Shown in pieces: positions 24,413 through 34,121 of a stretch of 64,000 nucleotides of DNA. A program made the translations under genes and the position numbers. The DNA is taken from contig NZ_JACEHF010000005.1 of NCBI RefSeq assembly GCF_014180685.1, positions 1 to 64,000 on the forward strand. The letters run 5' to 3'. Positions within the stretch are counted from its first letter, which is position 1. The number at the start of each line of letters is the position of its first letter. Source of the stretch: Nocardioides pelophilus (GTDB lineage Bacteria; Actinomycetota; Actinomycetes; Propionibacteriales; Nocardioidaceae). The notes below the pieces were generated by a model. The model saw only the letters and a list, made by a program, of their open reading frames with translations. It did no database searches and was not told where the DNA came from.

Positions 24413-26401
24413 ATGAGCGCGGGTCTCGAGTTCGGGGCGAGGCTGGCCGGCTGGGCCTATGCGCTCGACCCTCCGGGGCCCGAAGCCCGCCGGTCGCGGA
24501 TCCTCGCGCGGGTCGGGGGGCTGACCGCCATCGCGGCCCTGCTCGCCTACCTGACCTGGCGCATCACCTCCACCCTGCCTCCCGAGGGCTGGGACCGGAC
24601 GGCGGCCTGGATCCTGATCGGGTTCGAGGCGCTGCCCCTGGCCGGCCTGTCGGTCCGGCTCTTCACGCTGTGGAACATCGACAGCCGCGCCCCGCGAACC
24701 GTGACCGAGCTGCCCGCCGACTTCCGGGTCGCCGTGTTCATCCCCACCTACAACGAGCCGGTCGAGGTGATCGCGCCGACCATCGCGGCGGCCTGCGAGC
24801 TGCAACCCGCTCACGAGACCTGGGTGCTCGACGACGGCGACCGCGAGTGGGTCGCGGAGCTGTGCCGGGAGTACGGCGCCCGCTACGTCTCCCGTCCGGT
24901 CCACAACCATGCCAAGGCGGGCAACATGAACCACGCCCTGGACCTGATGGCGCGCGAGGCGGCGGAGGGGATCGCCCCCGACGCCGACGTGATCGCGGTC
25001 CTCGACTGCGACCACGTCCCGCTGCCGCACTTCCTCACCGCCACGCTCGGCTGGTTCGACGACCCCGAGCTGGCGCTGGTCCAGGGACCACAGGAGTTCT
25101 ACAACGCCGGGGCGTTCGACGACGACGGTGTCACCGGCGAGCAGGGGTTGTTCTTCCACGTGCTGATGGCGGCGCGCAACCACGAGGGCGCCGGCCCCTT
25201 CTGGTGCGGGTCCACCTCGCTGCTGCGGACCCGGGCGCTGCGCGAGGTCGGTGGCGTGGCCACCGACACGATCGTCGAGGACATGCACACGACGCTGCGC
25301 CTGATCCGCAAGGGCTGGAAGACCGTCTACCACCACCAGGCGCTGGCGGTGGGGCTCGCGCCCGCGACGCCGGACCAGTACCTGCTGCAACGCCGCCGGT
25401 GGGGCCTCGGCGCCATGCAGGTGCTGTCCCAGGAGCGGTTGTGGGCGGCCAAGCGGTGGCTGTCGTGGCACAACTACTACGAGTACCTCTCCGGTTCGCT
25501 GTGGTGGCTCGAGGGTGTCGGCACGGTGGCGGTGTTCGCCGTACCGACGACGATCCTGCTCACCGGCGCCCAGACCTCGACCGCCGGCGCCGGGATCTTC
25601 ATCGCCGTCTTCGCATCGATGTTCGTGCTGCGCGTGTGGGGCCTGCGCCGGCTGTTCCGACATCACCTGCAGCTGACGACCGCCTTCGCGCTCCGCGTGC
25701 TCCGGATCCCGGTCGGCCTGTCCTGCCTGTGGTGGCTGCTCACCCGGCGCACGCTCTCCTTCGATGTGACGCCCAAGGCCGGGTCGGAACGGCGGGCGCG
25801 TGGGCGGCTGCCGCGGGTCCTGACGGTCCTGCTCCTGGTCGTCGTCGCCGTGCTCGCCTACGCCGTCGCCGGGCTGGCGGGTCTGGTGCCCTGGCGGGCG
25901 ACCGTCGGCGCCAGTGTGGCGTCGGCGGCGTGGTTGGTGATGGCCGCGCTCATGCTCCTGCTGGGCATGCGGCGGATCATCTCGCCGGCCTACGCCACCT
26001 CCCGTCGCAACGCCTACCGGGTCGGGATCCGCGCCGGTGTGGTGCTGAACGACACCGAGGGCGAGATCCTCGACGTCTCCGTCGGCGGTGCGGCCGCCTG
26101 CTTCCCCTCCACGTTCTCCCTCGACCAGGACGAGGTCGTGCTCGAGCTGCCGGGGGCTGCCCCGGTGCGGATGGAGGTGGTCCGCACGGCGGCCGAGGGC
26201 GACCAGCAGCTGGTGTACCTGCGGGTGCCGGCCGGCGACTGGGACGGCTTCCGCACCCTCTCGCTGTGGCTCTTCCACACGCCGCCGGGTGCGGTCGACG
26301 GCCTGCCGCCCGGGGTGCCGGTCGCGGCCACGACGAGCCGCACGCGTCGGTCGCGGGCGCTCGCGGCCATCGCCGCGACGAGCCAGGGCGCCCGCACCTG
26401 A
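24413..26401 (+). CDS. cellulose-synthase-like glycosyltransferase with C-terminal PilZ domain
   Basis: This 662-residue integral membrane protein has two N-terminal helices (about 33-50 and 60-80) and a GT2 catalytic domain with L-D-D-G (Asp140), D-C-D (198-200), E-D (289-290) and Q-R-R-R-W (326-330). About six further membrane helices follow. The C-terminal PilZ domain (about 525-620) shows the cyclic-di-GMP contacts R-N-A-Y-R (532-536) and D-x-S-x-x-G (554-559). The layout is that of BcsA, a beta-glucan synthase switched on by cyclic-di-GMP. No bcsB, bcsZ or other cellulose genes are nearby, so the polymer may differ. Upstream signals could come from the GGDEF-EAL protein at 0.3 kb or the GGDEF protein at 45.8 kb. 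Confidence 0.9.
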   Translation: MSAGLEFGARLAGWAYALDPPGPEARRSRILARVGGLTAIAALLAYLTWRITSTLPPEGWDRTAAWILIGFEALPLAGLSVRLFTLWNIDSRAPRTVTELPADFRVAVFIPTYNEPVEVIAPTIAAACELQPAHETWVLDDGDREWVAELCREYGARYVSRPVHNHAKAGNMNHALDLMAREAAEGIAPDADVIAVLDCDHVPLPHFLTATLGWFDDPELALVQGPQEFYNAGAFDDDGVTGEQGLFFHVLMAARNHEGAGPFWCGSTSLLRTRALREVGGVATDTIVEDMHTTLRLIRKGWKTVYHHQALAVGLAPATPDQYLLQRRRWGLGAMQVLSQERLWAAKRWLSWHNYYEYLSGSLWWLEGVGTVAVFAVPTTILLTGAQTSTAGAGIFIAVFASMFVLRVWGLRRLFRHHLQLTTAFALRVLRIPVGLSCLWWLLTRRTLSFDVTPKAGSERRARGRLPRVLTVLLLVVVAVLAYAVAGLAGLVPWRATVGASVASAAWLVMAALMLLLGMRRIISPAYATSRRNAYRVGIRAGVVLNDTEGEILDVSVGGAAACFPSTFSLDQDEVVLELPGAAPVRMEVVRTAAEGDQQLVYLRVPAGDWDGFRTLSLWLFHTPPGAVDGLPPGVPVAATTSRTRRSRALAAIAATSQGART

Positions 26402-26404
26402 CGG

Positions 26405-27787
26405 CTACAGCGCCTGCGAGACGCTCGACATGTTGAAGTCGGGGATCCGCAGGGCGGGCGTGGCGGTGCGCGGGAAGTAGTCGGCGCCCCACTCGCGGCT
26501 GAAGCTGCGAACGGTGGTGGAAGCGTGGCTGAACCGGTTGAGCAGGTCGATCGGGCTCTCGTTCCAGCGGAAGTTGTTGACGGCCGCGGTGATCTCGCCG
26601 TTGTCGATCAGGTAGACGCCGTCGCGGGTCAGGCCGGTGAGCAGCAGGCTCTGCGGGTCGACCATCCGGATGTACCACAACGACGTCACCAGCAGGCCGC
26701 GCTCCGTGCCGGCGACGAGGTCGTCGATCGTGCCGGCACCGGAGTCGACCGTCAGCACCAGGTTGTCGACGTACGGCGTCGCGGGCTGCTGCGTCATCGC
26801 GGCGGTGTGACGGGACTGCACCAGGGCGGCGAGCTCACCGTCTCGGATCCACTCCGTCCGGCCGAGCGGCAGGCCGTTGTCGAACACCGAGCTGTTGGAG
26901 TCGGAAGCCGCGACGACGGAGAACGGCGAACAGGCGACGCCGTCGCCGGCGGGATCGGAGACCAGGTTGACGCCGGGCGCCGTGACCTGCTGCCCGATCC
27001 GGGTGCCGGTGGGGCGCTGGCTGTAGACCGACTGGCCCTCCCAGGCGTCGCGGGCTCCGGCGTACCAGTAGGTGTCGACCATCAGGTCGGCGATCGCGGT
27101 GGGCGGGAGGATGGTGTCGTAACGCCCGGCCGGGAGGTCGATCCGGCGCTCGGCCCACGCCAGCCGGCGGGCGAGCTCGTCGTCGAGGGCGAGGGGGTCG
27201 ATGTCGGAGAAGTCGGTGGTCGCGGCGCCGAGCCAGGCGCTGGTCGTGAGGTCGGAGCTCTTGGCCGTGCAGGCGAAGTGGCCGGTCGGCTGCGCGTGAC
27301 GCAGCCGGAGACCGGTGCTGGAGCCGAGGAAGGTCGTCGTCACGGAGTGGTCGACGAAGCCGTAGAGGAGCCGCCCGGCGGCTCCCGCCCGGCCGAAGGC
27401 GTCACCGAGCGCCGGGGCGACGTCGTCGTAGACGGTGATGTCGGTGGGGACGGCGGGGTCGGCCCAGTCGGGGGAGGTGCGGTCGCTGACCAACGGGTTG
27501 GCGTCGTCGGCGGGGCCGGCCGCTCGGGCTGCCGCGTCGGCGGCGCGGACGATCTCGGCGATCTCGTCGGCGGTGGTCGCGCTGCCGCCTGTCGACCCAG
27601 CGGCCACGCCGTCGCCCGCGGCGACGAACGACACCACGGTCGCGCTCCGACTTGTCATCTGGCCGTTGGTGGTCAGCGTGTTGTTGGCCCACCGCAGGTT
27701 GGCGCTGGTCGTGTCGCGGACGATGACCACGCAGTCGTCGGCGGTGGAGGACGCGAGCGCGTGCTCGACGAGGTCCTGCGGGCTCAC
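26405..27787 (-). CDS. pmbA: TldD/PmbA family metalloprotease-related protein (TldE-like)
   Basis: The 460-residue protein is read from GTG 27787, overlapping the tldD stop by GTGA. It shows the TldD/PmbA fold: D-L-V-E-H-A-L at the N-terminus, middle R-W-A-N-N-T-L-T-T-N-G, and the C-terminal D-N-G-E-I-T-A-A-V-N-N-F-R-W-N-E-S-P block. It lacks the HExxxH metal motif seen in its partner, as expected for the non-catalytic TldE subunit. TldD-TldE heterodimers digest unfolded or modified peptides in E. coli (microcin B17 maturation). Its stop lies 3 bases from the stop of the convergent glycosyltransferase. Confidence 0.9.
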   Translation of the reverse strand: MSPQDLVEHALASSTADDCVVIVRDTTSANLRWANNTLTTNGQMTSRSATVVSFVAAGDGVAAGSTGGSATTADEIAEIVRAADAAARAAGPADDANPLVSDRTSPDWADPAVPTDITVYDDVAPALGDAFGRAGAAGRLLYGFVDHSVTTTFLGSSTGLRLRHAQPTGHFACTAKSSDLTTSAWLGAATTDFSDIDPLALDDELARRLAWAERRIDLPAGRYDTILPPTAIADLMVDTYWYAGARDAWEGQSVYSQRPTGTRIGQQVTAPGVNLVSDPAGDGVACSPFSVVAASDSNSSVFDNGLPLGRTEWIRDGELAALVQSRHTAAMTQQPATPYVDNLVLTVDSGAGTIDDLVAGTERGLLVTSLWYIRMVDPQSLLLTGLTRDGVYLIDNGEITAAVNNFRWNESPIDLLNRFSHASTTVRSFSREWGADYFPRTATPALRIPDFNMSSVSQAL

Positions 27788-29322
27788 TGGCCGCCCTCCT
27801 CGGTGGTGTTGAGGATCCGCACATCGCGGAACAGGGCCGTGGGGCAGCCGTGACTGACCGCAGCGACCTGGCCCGGCTGGGCCTTGCCGCAGTTGAACGC
27901 GCCGCCGAGCAGCCAGGTGTCGGGACCGCCGACGGCCTCCATCGAGCCCCAGAAGTCGGTGGTGGTCGCCTGGTAGGCGACGTCGCGGACCTGCCCGGCC
28001 AGCGCGCCGTCGACGATGCGGAAGAACCGCTGCCCGGTGAACTGGAAGTTGAAGCGCTGCATGTCGATCGACCACGACTTGTCGCCGACGACGTAGAGCC
28101 CGCGCTCGACCCGGCCGATCAGCTCGTCGGTGCTCGGGCCGTCGGGCGCCGGCTGCAGCGAGACGTTGGCCATCCGCTGGATCGGGACGTGACCGGGGGA
28201 GTCGGCGTAGGCGCAGCCGTTGGACCGGCCGGACCCGTCGACGCCGAGCTCGGGCATCAGCGCGGCCATCGACCGGTCGAGCTGGAAGCCGACGAGGGTG
28301 CCGTCGCGCACGATGTCCCACTGCTGCGTGGCCACGCCGTCGTCGTCGTAGCCGATGGTGGCGAGACCGTGGGCGACGGTGCGGTCACCCGTGACGTTCA
28401 TGACCGGGCTCCCGTAGCGAAGGGTGCCGACCTGGTCGGGCGTGGCGAAGCTGGTGCCGGCGTAGTTGGCTTCGTAGCCCAGCGCGCGGTCGAGCTCGGT
28501 GGCGTGGCCGATGGACTCGTGGATGGTGAGCCAGAGGTTCGACGGGTGGATGACCAGGTCGTAGCGTCCGGCCTCGACGGTCGGCGCCTTGAGCTTGTCG
28601 GCCAGCAGTCCGGGGACCTCGTCGATCTCGGCGTCCCAGTCCCAGGCTGCGCCGGGCGCTCCGCCCACGACGTACTCCCAGCCGCGTCCGACCGGCGGGG
28701 CGATGCTCGCCATCGAGTCGAAGACCTCGGACGTGCCGCCCATCGCCTCGAACCCCGGCTGGAGCCGCACTCGCTGCTGGGTCGTGCGGGTGCCGGCGAG
28801 ATCGGCGTAGTACTTGTTCTCCTGCACCGCCAACAGCGAGGCAGTGGCGTGGTCGACGGCGGCGCCCCGGCAGAGGCGGACGGTCCAATCGGCGAGCACG
28901 GCGGTCTTGTCGGAGGTCGGTACGGCGAACGGGTCGACGTCGTAGGCCGACACCCAGGTGACGTCGTCGTGGACCGGTTCGGGCGCCAGCTCGACCGGCG
29001 TCGTGGTCATCGCGGCGGCGACCCGGGCCACCGAAACGGCGGTCTCGCTCACGCGGCGCGCTTCGTCGTCGGAGAGGATCACGCCCGCGGCGAATCCCCA
29101 GGCGCCGCCGTGGATCACCCGCACCGCGAACCCGACGGTGGCGGCGTCGGCCGCGCCCTGGAGTGCGCCGTCGCGGACCAGGATCCGCTGCGACCGGATG
29201 CGTTCGAACCGGAAGTCGGCGTGGTCGGCGCCCAGCTCGGCTGCCCTGGCGAGGGCGATCTCGCCGAGCCGTCGGTAGGGCAGCGCGAGAAAGACCGGAT
29301 CGACCGAGGACTGCTCAGGCAT
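27784..29322 (-). CDS. tldD: TldD metalloprotease subunit
   Basis: The 512-residue protein holds the catalytic zinc motif H-E-S-I-G-H at 268-273. Conserved flanks are S-N-L-W-L-T-I-H before it and the later G-V-A-T-Q-Q-W-D-I and Y-V-V-G-D-K-S-W-S-I-D blocks. With the PmbA/TldE protein encoded just downstream it forms a proteolytic barrel. It overlaps rmuC upstream by 8 bases, so the order of transcription is rmuC-tldD-pmbA. No RiPP precursor or toxin-antitoxin gene lies beside it. Confidence 0.93.
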   Translation of the reverse strand: MPEQSSVDPVFLALPYRRLGEIALARAAELGADHADFRFERIRSQRILVRDGALQGAADAATVGFAVRVIHGGAWGFAAGVILSDDEARRVSETAVSVARVAAAMTTTPVELAPEPVHDDVTWVSAYDVDPFAVPTSDKTAVLADWTVRLCRGAAVDHATASLLAVQENKYYADLAGTRTTQQRVRLQPGFEAMGGTSEVFDSMASIAPPVGRGWEYVVGGAPGAAWDWDAEIDEVPGLLADKLKAPTVEAGRYDLVIHPSNLWLTIHESIGHATELDRALGYEANYAGTSFATPDQVGTLRYGSPVMNVTGDRTVAHGLATIGYDDDGVATQQWDIVRDGTLVGFQLDRSMAALMPELGVDGSGRSNGCAYADSPGHVPIQRMANVSLQPAPDGPSTDELIGRVERGLYVVGDKSWSIDMQRFNFQFTGQRFFRIVDGALAGQVRDVAYQATTTDFWGSMEAVGGPDTWLLGGAFNCGKAQPGQVAAVSHGCPTALFRDVRILNTTEEGGQ

Positions 29323-30676
29323 GCTTGCGATCGTCCTCCACGACCTGGGCGTCGACGGTGTCGGACTCGAACTCGAGCAGCAGCTCGTCGCGCTCGAGGT
29401 CGGCGATCACCTCGAAGTCCGCACTGGTGAGCGCCCGCGGCGCCTCCTCGATCGGGCTCGGCGCGGGGATCGACGACAGCGGCTCGGCCGCGTTGAGCTT
29501 GCGCGCGGCCGGCAGCACCGAGCGCTCCAACGAGCCGGTGAAGGTGTTGTAGTCCTTGACGCTGCGCTGGATCGAGCGGCCGAGCTTGTCGACGTGCTCG
29601 GCGAGCTTCGCGATCCGGCGGTAGAGCACCTGGCCGAGGTCGAACAGCGCCTGGGCGTCCTCGGTCAACGCCTCCTGCTTCCAGGTGAAGGCGACCGTCT
29701 TGAGCATGCTCCACAGGTTGGTCGGCGTGGCCAGCACGATGCCCTGGCCGAACGCGTGCTCCATGAGGGACGGGTCGACCTCGAGCGCGGCGTTGAGCAG
29801 CTGCTCGTTGGGGATGAACGCGACCGTGAACTCCGGGCTCACCGGCAGACCGGTCCAGTAGCCCTTGCGCGCGAGCGAGTCGACGTGGCCGCGCACCTTC
29901 TTGGCGTGGTCGAGGAGCAGCCGGTGCCGGACCTCCGGCTCCAGACCCTCGCGCTGGGCGTCCATGAACGAGTTGTAGGGCGCCTTGGCGTCGATCGCCA
30001 TCTGCTTGTTGCCCGGCAGGTTGATCACCATGTCGGGGCGCCGGTCGCCGGAGTCGGCCTCGACGGTGGCCTGCAGGTCGAAGTCGACCCGGTTGAGCAG
30101 GCCCGCGGTCTCGACGAGGGTGCGCAGCTGGGTCTCGCCCCACGCTCCGCGGACGGCGTTGTTCTTGAGCACCGAGGAGAGCGTGTCGGCCGCCTTGCGG
30201 GACTCCTCGACGGAGTGCTGCGTGTGCCGGATCTGGGCGGCGAGCTCGGTGTGCTGGGCGGCCCGGGCCTTCTCCAGGTCGTCCACCTTGCGCTGCATCG
30301 AGCGGAGGTGCTCGACGACGGGGGTGAGGGTCTTGAGCACCTGCACCTGACCGCTCTCGGCCTGTTCGCGCTCCTGCTGCTGGGCCCGCTGGGCGGCGAT
30401 CAGCTCGCGGTGCTGCTCGCGCGCGGCGTCGAGCGCCTGGCGAAGCTGGTCGACCGTGGCCTGGGCGGCGGCGAGGTCGGCCTCGACCTCACCACGGGCG
30501 CGGTCGGCCTCGTGACGCACCCGCAGCAGCTCGGCGTCGTGGCGCGCGGCGACGACCTCCGGCGACTCACCGACGGCGACCGGCGGGGTCGTTCGGGCGC
30601 GAACCACCCAGCCGACCACGACACCGAGGACGACGCCGACGACGAGACCGAGAAGGAGCAGACCGATGGTTTCCAT
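29315..30676 (-). CDS. rmuC: DNA recombination protein RmuC
   Basis: The 453-residue protein has an N-terminal membrane helix (about 3-25), a long coiled-coil (about 40-150) and the RmuC nuclease-like domain (about 155-390). That domain contains G-A-W-G-E-T-Q-L, R-P-D-M-V-I-N-L-P and A-I-D-A-K-A-P. It limits inversions and other rearrangements in E. coli. The start is ATG 30676 (M-E-T-I-G-L-L-L-L); a TTG at 30691 would add five residues. It is the first gene of the rmuC-tldD-pmbA unit. Confidence 0.92.
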   Translation of the reverse strand: METIGLLLLGLVVGVVLGVVVGWVVRARTTPPVAVGESPEVVAARHDAELLRVRHEADRARGEVEADLAAAQATVDQLRQALDAAREQHRELIAAQRAQQQEREQAESGQVQVLKTLTPVVEHLRSMQRKVDDLEKARAAQHTELAAQIRHTQHSVEESRKAADTLSSVLKNNAVRGAWGETQLRTLVETAGLLNRVDFDLQATVEADSGDRRPDMVINLPGNKQMAIDAKAPYNSFMDAQREGLEPEVRHRLLLDHAKKVRGHVDSLARKGYWTGLPVSPEFTVAFIPNEQLLNAALEVDPSLMEHAFGQGIVLATPTNLWSMLKTVAFTWKQEALTEDAQALFDLGQVLYRRIAKLAEHVDKLGRSIQRSVKDYNTFTGSLERSVLPAARKLNAAEPLSSIPAPSPIEEAPRALTSADFEVIADLERDELLLEFESDTVDAQVVEDDRKHA

Positions 30677-30718
30677 GATGGAGCCAGTCAATCAGCAGGG
30701 TCCGTCGAAACCTGGGAC

Positions 30719-33193
30719 CTACCGGCTGAGTCCGGTCGGGTAGGCAGCAGCCACGGCGCGTCGGCGGTCGAGCTCGTCGACGCGGTCGCGCAGCCGCCGG
30801 AGCGCCGCCGGCGGCAGGTCGAGGTCGAGCGCCGCGCGTGCCCGGGCCGCGGTGTCGTCATCGAGGTGACTGATGGGGAAGAACGCCTCGACGGCCACCG
30901 CCTGCACCCAGCCCTGGTGGTGGGCCACCACTGCCGGCAGGCACTCGAAGTACGCCGACACGTAGGGCTGGGTCACGTCCTGCTGGTCCGGCCTCCAGAG
31001 CCCGGCACCCGCCGCATCGATCTCGTACATCGCCGCCGGGACCCGGCCGAGCAGCCGGTCCCAGGCGAACTCCTTGCCCTCGGGCGTCGGCAGCGACGCC
31101 ACGGCGCGAGCGTGCGACACCAGGGCGTGCCCGGTGCGGGCCTGCTCGAGCGCCGAGTCCAGCTCGGCCAGGGTGGTGGCGCCGAGCTCCGCGAGACGGA
31201 CCCGGATCCGCCACCCCAGGTCGGGGTCGAGATCGACGCCCTCGGGCAGCCCGTCGCCGGCACCCCAGGCGGCGAGACGGTCGGGGTCGCTGCTGGTCGA
31301 GACCAGCGAGCGGAAGGCCGAGTGGCGGAGCTCGGACCCCGGCTCGGTGCGTGTCACCGCGGCCTGAAGTCCGAGGCGGAGCCGGTCGAGCGTGCCCGGC
31401 GGGGCGAGCGGCACGACGGCCCTGAGCACCCACGGCATCAGGTGGCGGGCCGTGTCGTCGGTGTCCTCGACCGGTGGCGCGACCGCCAACAGGTCGGCGA
31501 CCGCAGCCGGGTCGACGACGGCGTTCGAGAAGCCGAGGCGGACGCTGTTCCACATCGTCGCGCGCAACTGGGGGTCGAGCGTCGGCGCCAGCTGCGGCAG
31601 CGCGGCCAGGGTCACCGGGTCCGGTGGGCACACGGCCCACGTCGTCTCGTCGGCGTCGAGGAGCACGGGCGCACCCGGTGCGACCGGCATCAGCGGGGTC
31701 TCGGCGCCGGTCAGCTCGAGCGGCGTCCGGGTCCAGCCGTCGGGACCGTGGACCGCGACCACGAGCTGGTGGCGGCGGTCCGCCGGGAACGTGGCGGGCG
31801 GCGTCCGTCGTACGACCGCTGCCGCGCGGTCGAGGGTGAGCACGTCCGGACCGGGGGTCAGCAGCCAGTCCTCGATGAAGCCGTCGAGGTCGCCCGCACC
31901 CGCGCGGCCCCAGCTGTCGAAGAGGTCGTGCATGGTGGCGTTGCCGAACCGGTGTCGCTCGAAGTGGTCGCGCACGCCGGCCAGGAAGACGTCGTCGCCG
32001 AGCCGCTCGGCGAGCTGCCGCAGCACGTTGGACCCGCGGGCGTAGGAGATGCCGTCGAAGTCCTGCAGCGCCGCGAGCGCGTCGACCGCGCCGTTGCCGG
32101 CGACCGGATGGGTGGTCGGCCGCTGGTCGGCCTCCAGCCCCCAGACCCGGCGGGCGTAGGACTGGTCGACCCAGGCGTCGACGTACGGCGTCGCCGAGGC
32201 GACGACGCGGTAGCCCATGTACTCGGCGAACGACTCGTTGAGCCAGAGGTCGTCCCACCACTGCGGGGTCACCAGGTTGCCGAACCACTGGTGCGCCATC
32301 TCGTGCGCGATGAGGGCCGCGCGGACGGACCGCTCGGCCCGCGAGCTCGGCCGGTCGAAGAGAAGGGGGTCGCGGATCGTGACGCAACCCGGGTTCTCCA
32401 TCGCCCCCGCGTTGAACTCCGGGACGAACGCCTGGTGGTAGTCGCCGAACGCGTAGCGGATGCCGAACAGCCGGTGCAGCTCGTCGAAGCTCTGCCCGGT
32501 GAGGGCGAACAGCTCGCCGGCCTCCCGGTCGAGGGTGGCCGCCAGGCTCTGCCGAGAGCTGAGGGAGAGCCTGATGCCGTCGTGCTCGGCGTCGATCCGG
32601 TGGTAGGGACCGGCGACGACGGTGACGAAGTACGTCGAGAGCGGGGGAGTGGGGCCCAGCCGCCACTCGCGGACCGCGTCGTCGGAGCCGACCTCCTCGG
32701 CCCGCGCGTTGCCGACCACGAGCCAGTCGGCAGGAGCCCGCACGTGCATCGTGTACGGCGCCTTGAGGTCGGGCTGGTCGAAGCACGCGAACACCGTCGG
32801 CGCCGCGTCCATGAACGACATGCCGTAGACGTACTGGAGTCCGTCGGCGGGGTCGACACTGCGGTGCAGGCCCTCTCCGTCGTTGCGGAACGGCATCGTC
32901 GCCTCGACGACGAGCTCGTGGCTGCCGGCCGACAGGGTCAGCGGCAGCCGGCCCTGCGCCAGCGCATCCGTGGCGAGGTCGGCGCCGTCGAGGGTCGCGC
33001 GGCGCAGAGCGACCGGCTTGACGTCGACGAACGTCTCGCCACCGGTCGCCTCGAACCGGATCGTGGTGACCGACCCGAACGTGGTGTCGTCGAGCGCCAG
33101 GTCGAGGCGCACGTCGTACGACGTCACGGAGAGCTGGGCGCCGCGCTGGATCGACTCGTCCCTGGTCAGGCTCCGCCACCTCGTCACGAGCAC
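30719..33193 (-). CDS. pepN: aminopeptidase N (M1 family)
   Basis: This 824-residue, probably cytosolic zinc aminopeptidase keeps the exopeptidase motif G-A-M-E-N. The zinc site is H-E-M-A-H at 297-301, followed 18 residues later by Glu320 in N-E-S-F-A-E-Y. The C-terminal half is the ERAP1-like helical domain of actinobacterial PepN (about 530-820). It releases N-terminal amino acids from peptides. GTG 33193 is 18 bases from the divergent SDR start, so the two promoters interleave; GTG 33187 is an alternative. About 42 bases separate it from rmuC downstream. Confidence 0.94.
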   Translation of the reverse strand: MLVTRWRSLTRDESIQRGAQLSVTSYDVRLDLALDDTTFGSVTTIRFEATGGETFVDVKPVALRRATLDGADLATDALAQGRLPLTLSAGSHELVVEATMPFRNDGEGLHRSVDPADGLQYVYGMSFMDAAPTVFACFDQPDLKAPYTMHVRAPADWLVVGNARAEEVGSDDAVREWRLGPTPPLSTYFVTVVAGPYHRIDAEHDGIRLSLSSRQSLAATLDREAGELFALTGQSFDELHRLFGIRYAFGDYHQAFVPEFNAGAMENPGCVTIRDPLLFDRPSSRAERSVRAALIAHEMAHQWFGNLVTPQWWDDLWLNESFAEYMGYRVVASATPYVDAWVDQSYARRVWGLEADQRPTTHPVAGNGAVDALAALQDFDGISYARGSNVLRQLAERLGDDVFLAGVRDHFERHRFGNATMHDLFDSWGRAGAGDLDGFIEDWLLTPGPDVLTLDRAAAVVRRTPPATFPADRRHQLVVAVHGPDGWTRTPLELTGAETPLMPVAPGAPVLLDADETTWAVCPPDPVTLAALPQLAPTLDPQLRATMWNSVRLGFSNAVVDPAAVADLLAVAPPVEDTDDTARHLMPWVLRAVVPLAPPGTLDRLRLGLQAAVTRTEPGSELRHSAFRSLVSTSSDPDRLAAWGAGDGLPEGVDLDPDLGWRIRVRLAELGATTLAELDSALEQARTGHALVSHARAVASLPTPEGKEFAWDRLLGRVPAAMYEIDAAGAGLWRPDQQDVTQPYVSAYFECLPAVVAHHQGWVQAVAVEAFFPISHLDDDTAARARAALDLDLPPAALRRLRDRVDELDRRRAVAAAYPTGLSR

Positions 33194-33199
33194 TCACCC

Positions 33200-33205
33200 T
33201 AGTCT
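33200..33205 (+). promoter_or_regulatory. leaderless-type -10 element of the SDR gene
   Basis: TAGTCT ends 6 bases before ATG 33212; no ribosome site is present. Confidence 0.45.
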
Positions 33206-33211
33206 TGCGCC

Positions 33212-34105
33212 ATGCGACCGTGGATTGCCGTGCCGCCCCAGCAGGGGCGGCGGATCGTCATCACCGGCGCCAACAGCGGCGTCGGGTTCCAGGCCGCGCG
33301 GATCCTCGGATCGCGCGGAGCCGAGCTGGTGCTGGCGTGCCGGAACCTCGAGAAGGCTGAGGCGGCTGCCCGCCAGGTGCCGGGCTACGACGCTGGCCGG
33401 GTCGTCGTACGCCGGCTCGACGTCGCCGACCTCTCGTCGGTGCGCGCGTTCGCGGACGCGCTGCTCGAGGAGTACGACGGCATCGACGTGCTGGTCAACA
33501 ACGCCGGCGTCCTGGGCGCGCCCTTCGGCCTGACCAACGACGGGGTCGAGACCCACTTCGCCACCAACCACCTCGGCCACTTCGCCCTGACCAACCTGCT
33601 GCTCCCGCGGATCCGCGACCGGGTGGTCGTGACCAGCTCCCGCGAGCACCGGCGCGGCACCCTCGACCTGGACGACCTCACCTGGGAGCGCCGTCCCTAC
33701 CGGGCCTTCGCGGCCTACTCGCAGTCCAAGCTCGCCGACCTGCTCTTCATGTCGGAGCTGCAGCGCAGGCTGACCGCGGCCGGGTCGTCGGTGCGGGCGG
33801 TGGGCGCCCATCCGGGGGCGTCGTCGACCAACATCACCGGGGGCTCCGGCAACCCGGTCCTCACCTGGATCGGCTACCACGGGTCGCGGCTGGTGAGCAT
33901 GCCGGCGTGGCGGGGCGCCCTCTGCACCGTCTACGCCGCGACCATGGACATCCCCGGTGACACCTACATCGGGCCGCACGGACGGCTCGAGCTGCACGGC
34001 TGGCCGTCGGCGGCCCGGCGCAGCAAGCGCGCCGAGGACGCCGAGCTCGGTCGCCGCCTGTGGGACATCTCCGAGAAGCTCAGCAGCGTGACCTTCCCGC
34101 TCTGA
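33212..34105 (+). CDS. short-chain dehydrogenase/reductase
   Basis: The 297-residue protein has Rossmann motif T-G-A-N-S-G-V-G near 19-26, N-N-A-G near 93, a catalytic serine in V-V-T-S-S and Y-x-x-x-K in A-Y-S-Q-S-K. It is of the retinol-dehydrogenase-like SDR type that uses NADP(H); its substrate is unknown. The C-terminal 60 residues (W-R-G-A-L-C-T-V-Y-A-A, then Y-I-G-P-H-G) match other actinobacterial members. A related SDR lies at 43159. Convergent with the peptidyl-prolyl isomerase gene 16 bases downstream. Confidence 0.88.
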   Translation: MRPWIAVPPQQGRRIVITGANSGVGFQAARILGSRGAELVLACRNLEKAEAAARQVPGYDAGRVVVRRLDVADLSSVRAFADALLEEYDGIDVLVNNAGVLGAPFGLTNDGVETHFATNHLGHFALTNLLLPRIRDRVVVTSSREHRRGTLDLDDLTWERRPYRAFAAYSQSKLADLLFMSELQRRLTAAGSSVRAVGAHPGASSTNITGGSGNPVLTWIGYHGSRLVSMPAWRGALCTVYAATMDIPGDTYIGPHGRLELHGWPSAARRSKRAEDAELGRRLWDISEKLSSVTFPL

Positions 34106-34121
34106 ACCTTCGGCCCGGACC

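Noticed and set aside
29321-33202. 1293-residue plus-strand frame opposite rmuC and pepN
   Set aside because: It runs across two genes with clear catalytic motifs on the other strand; shadow frame.
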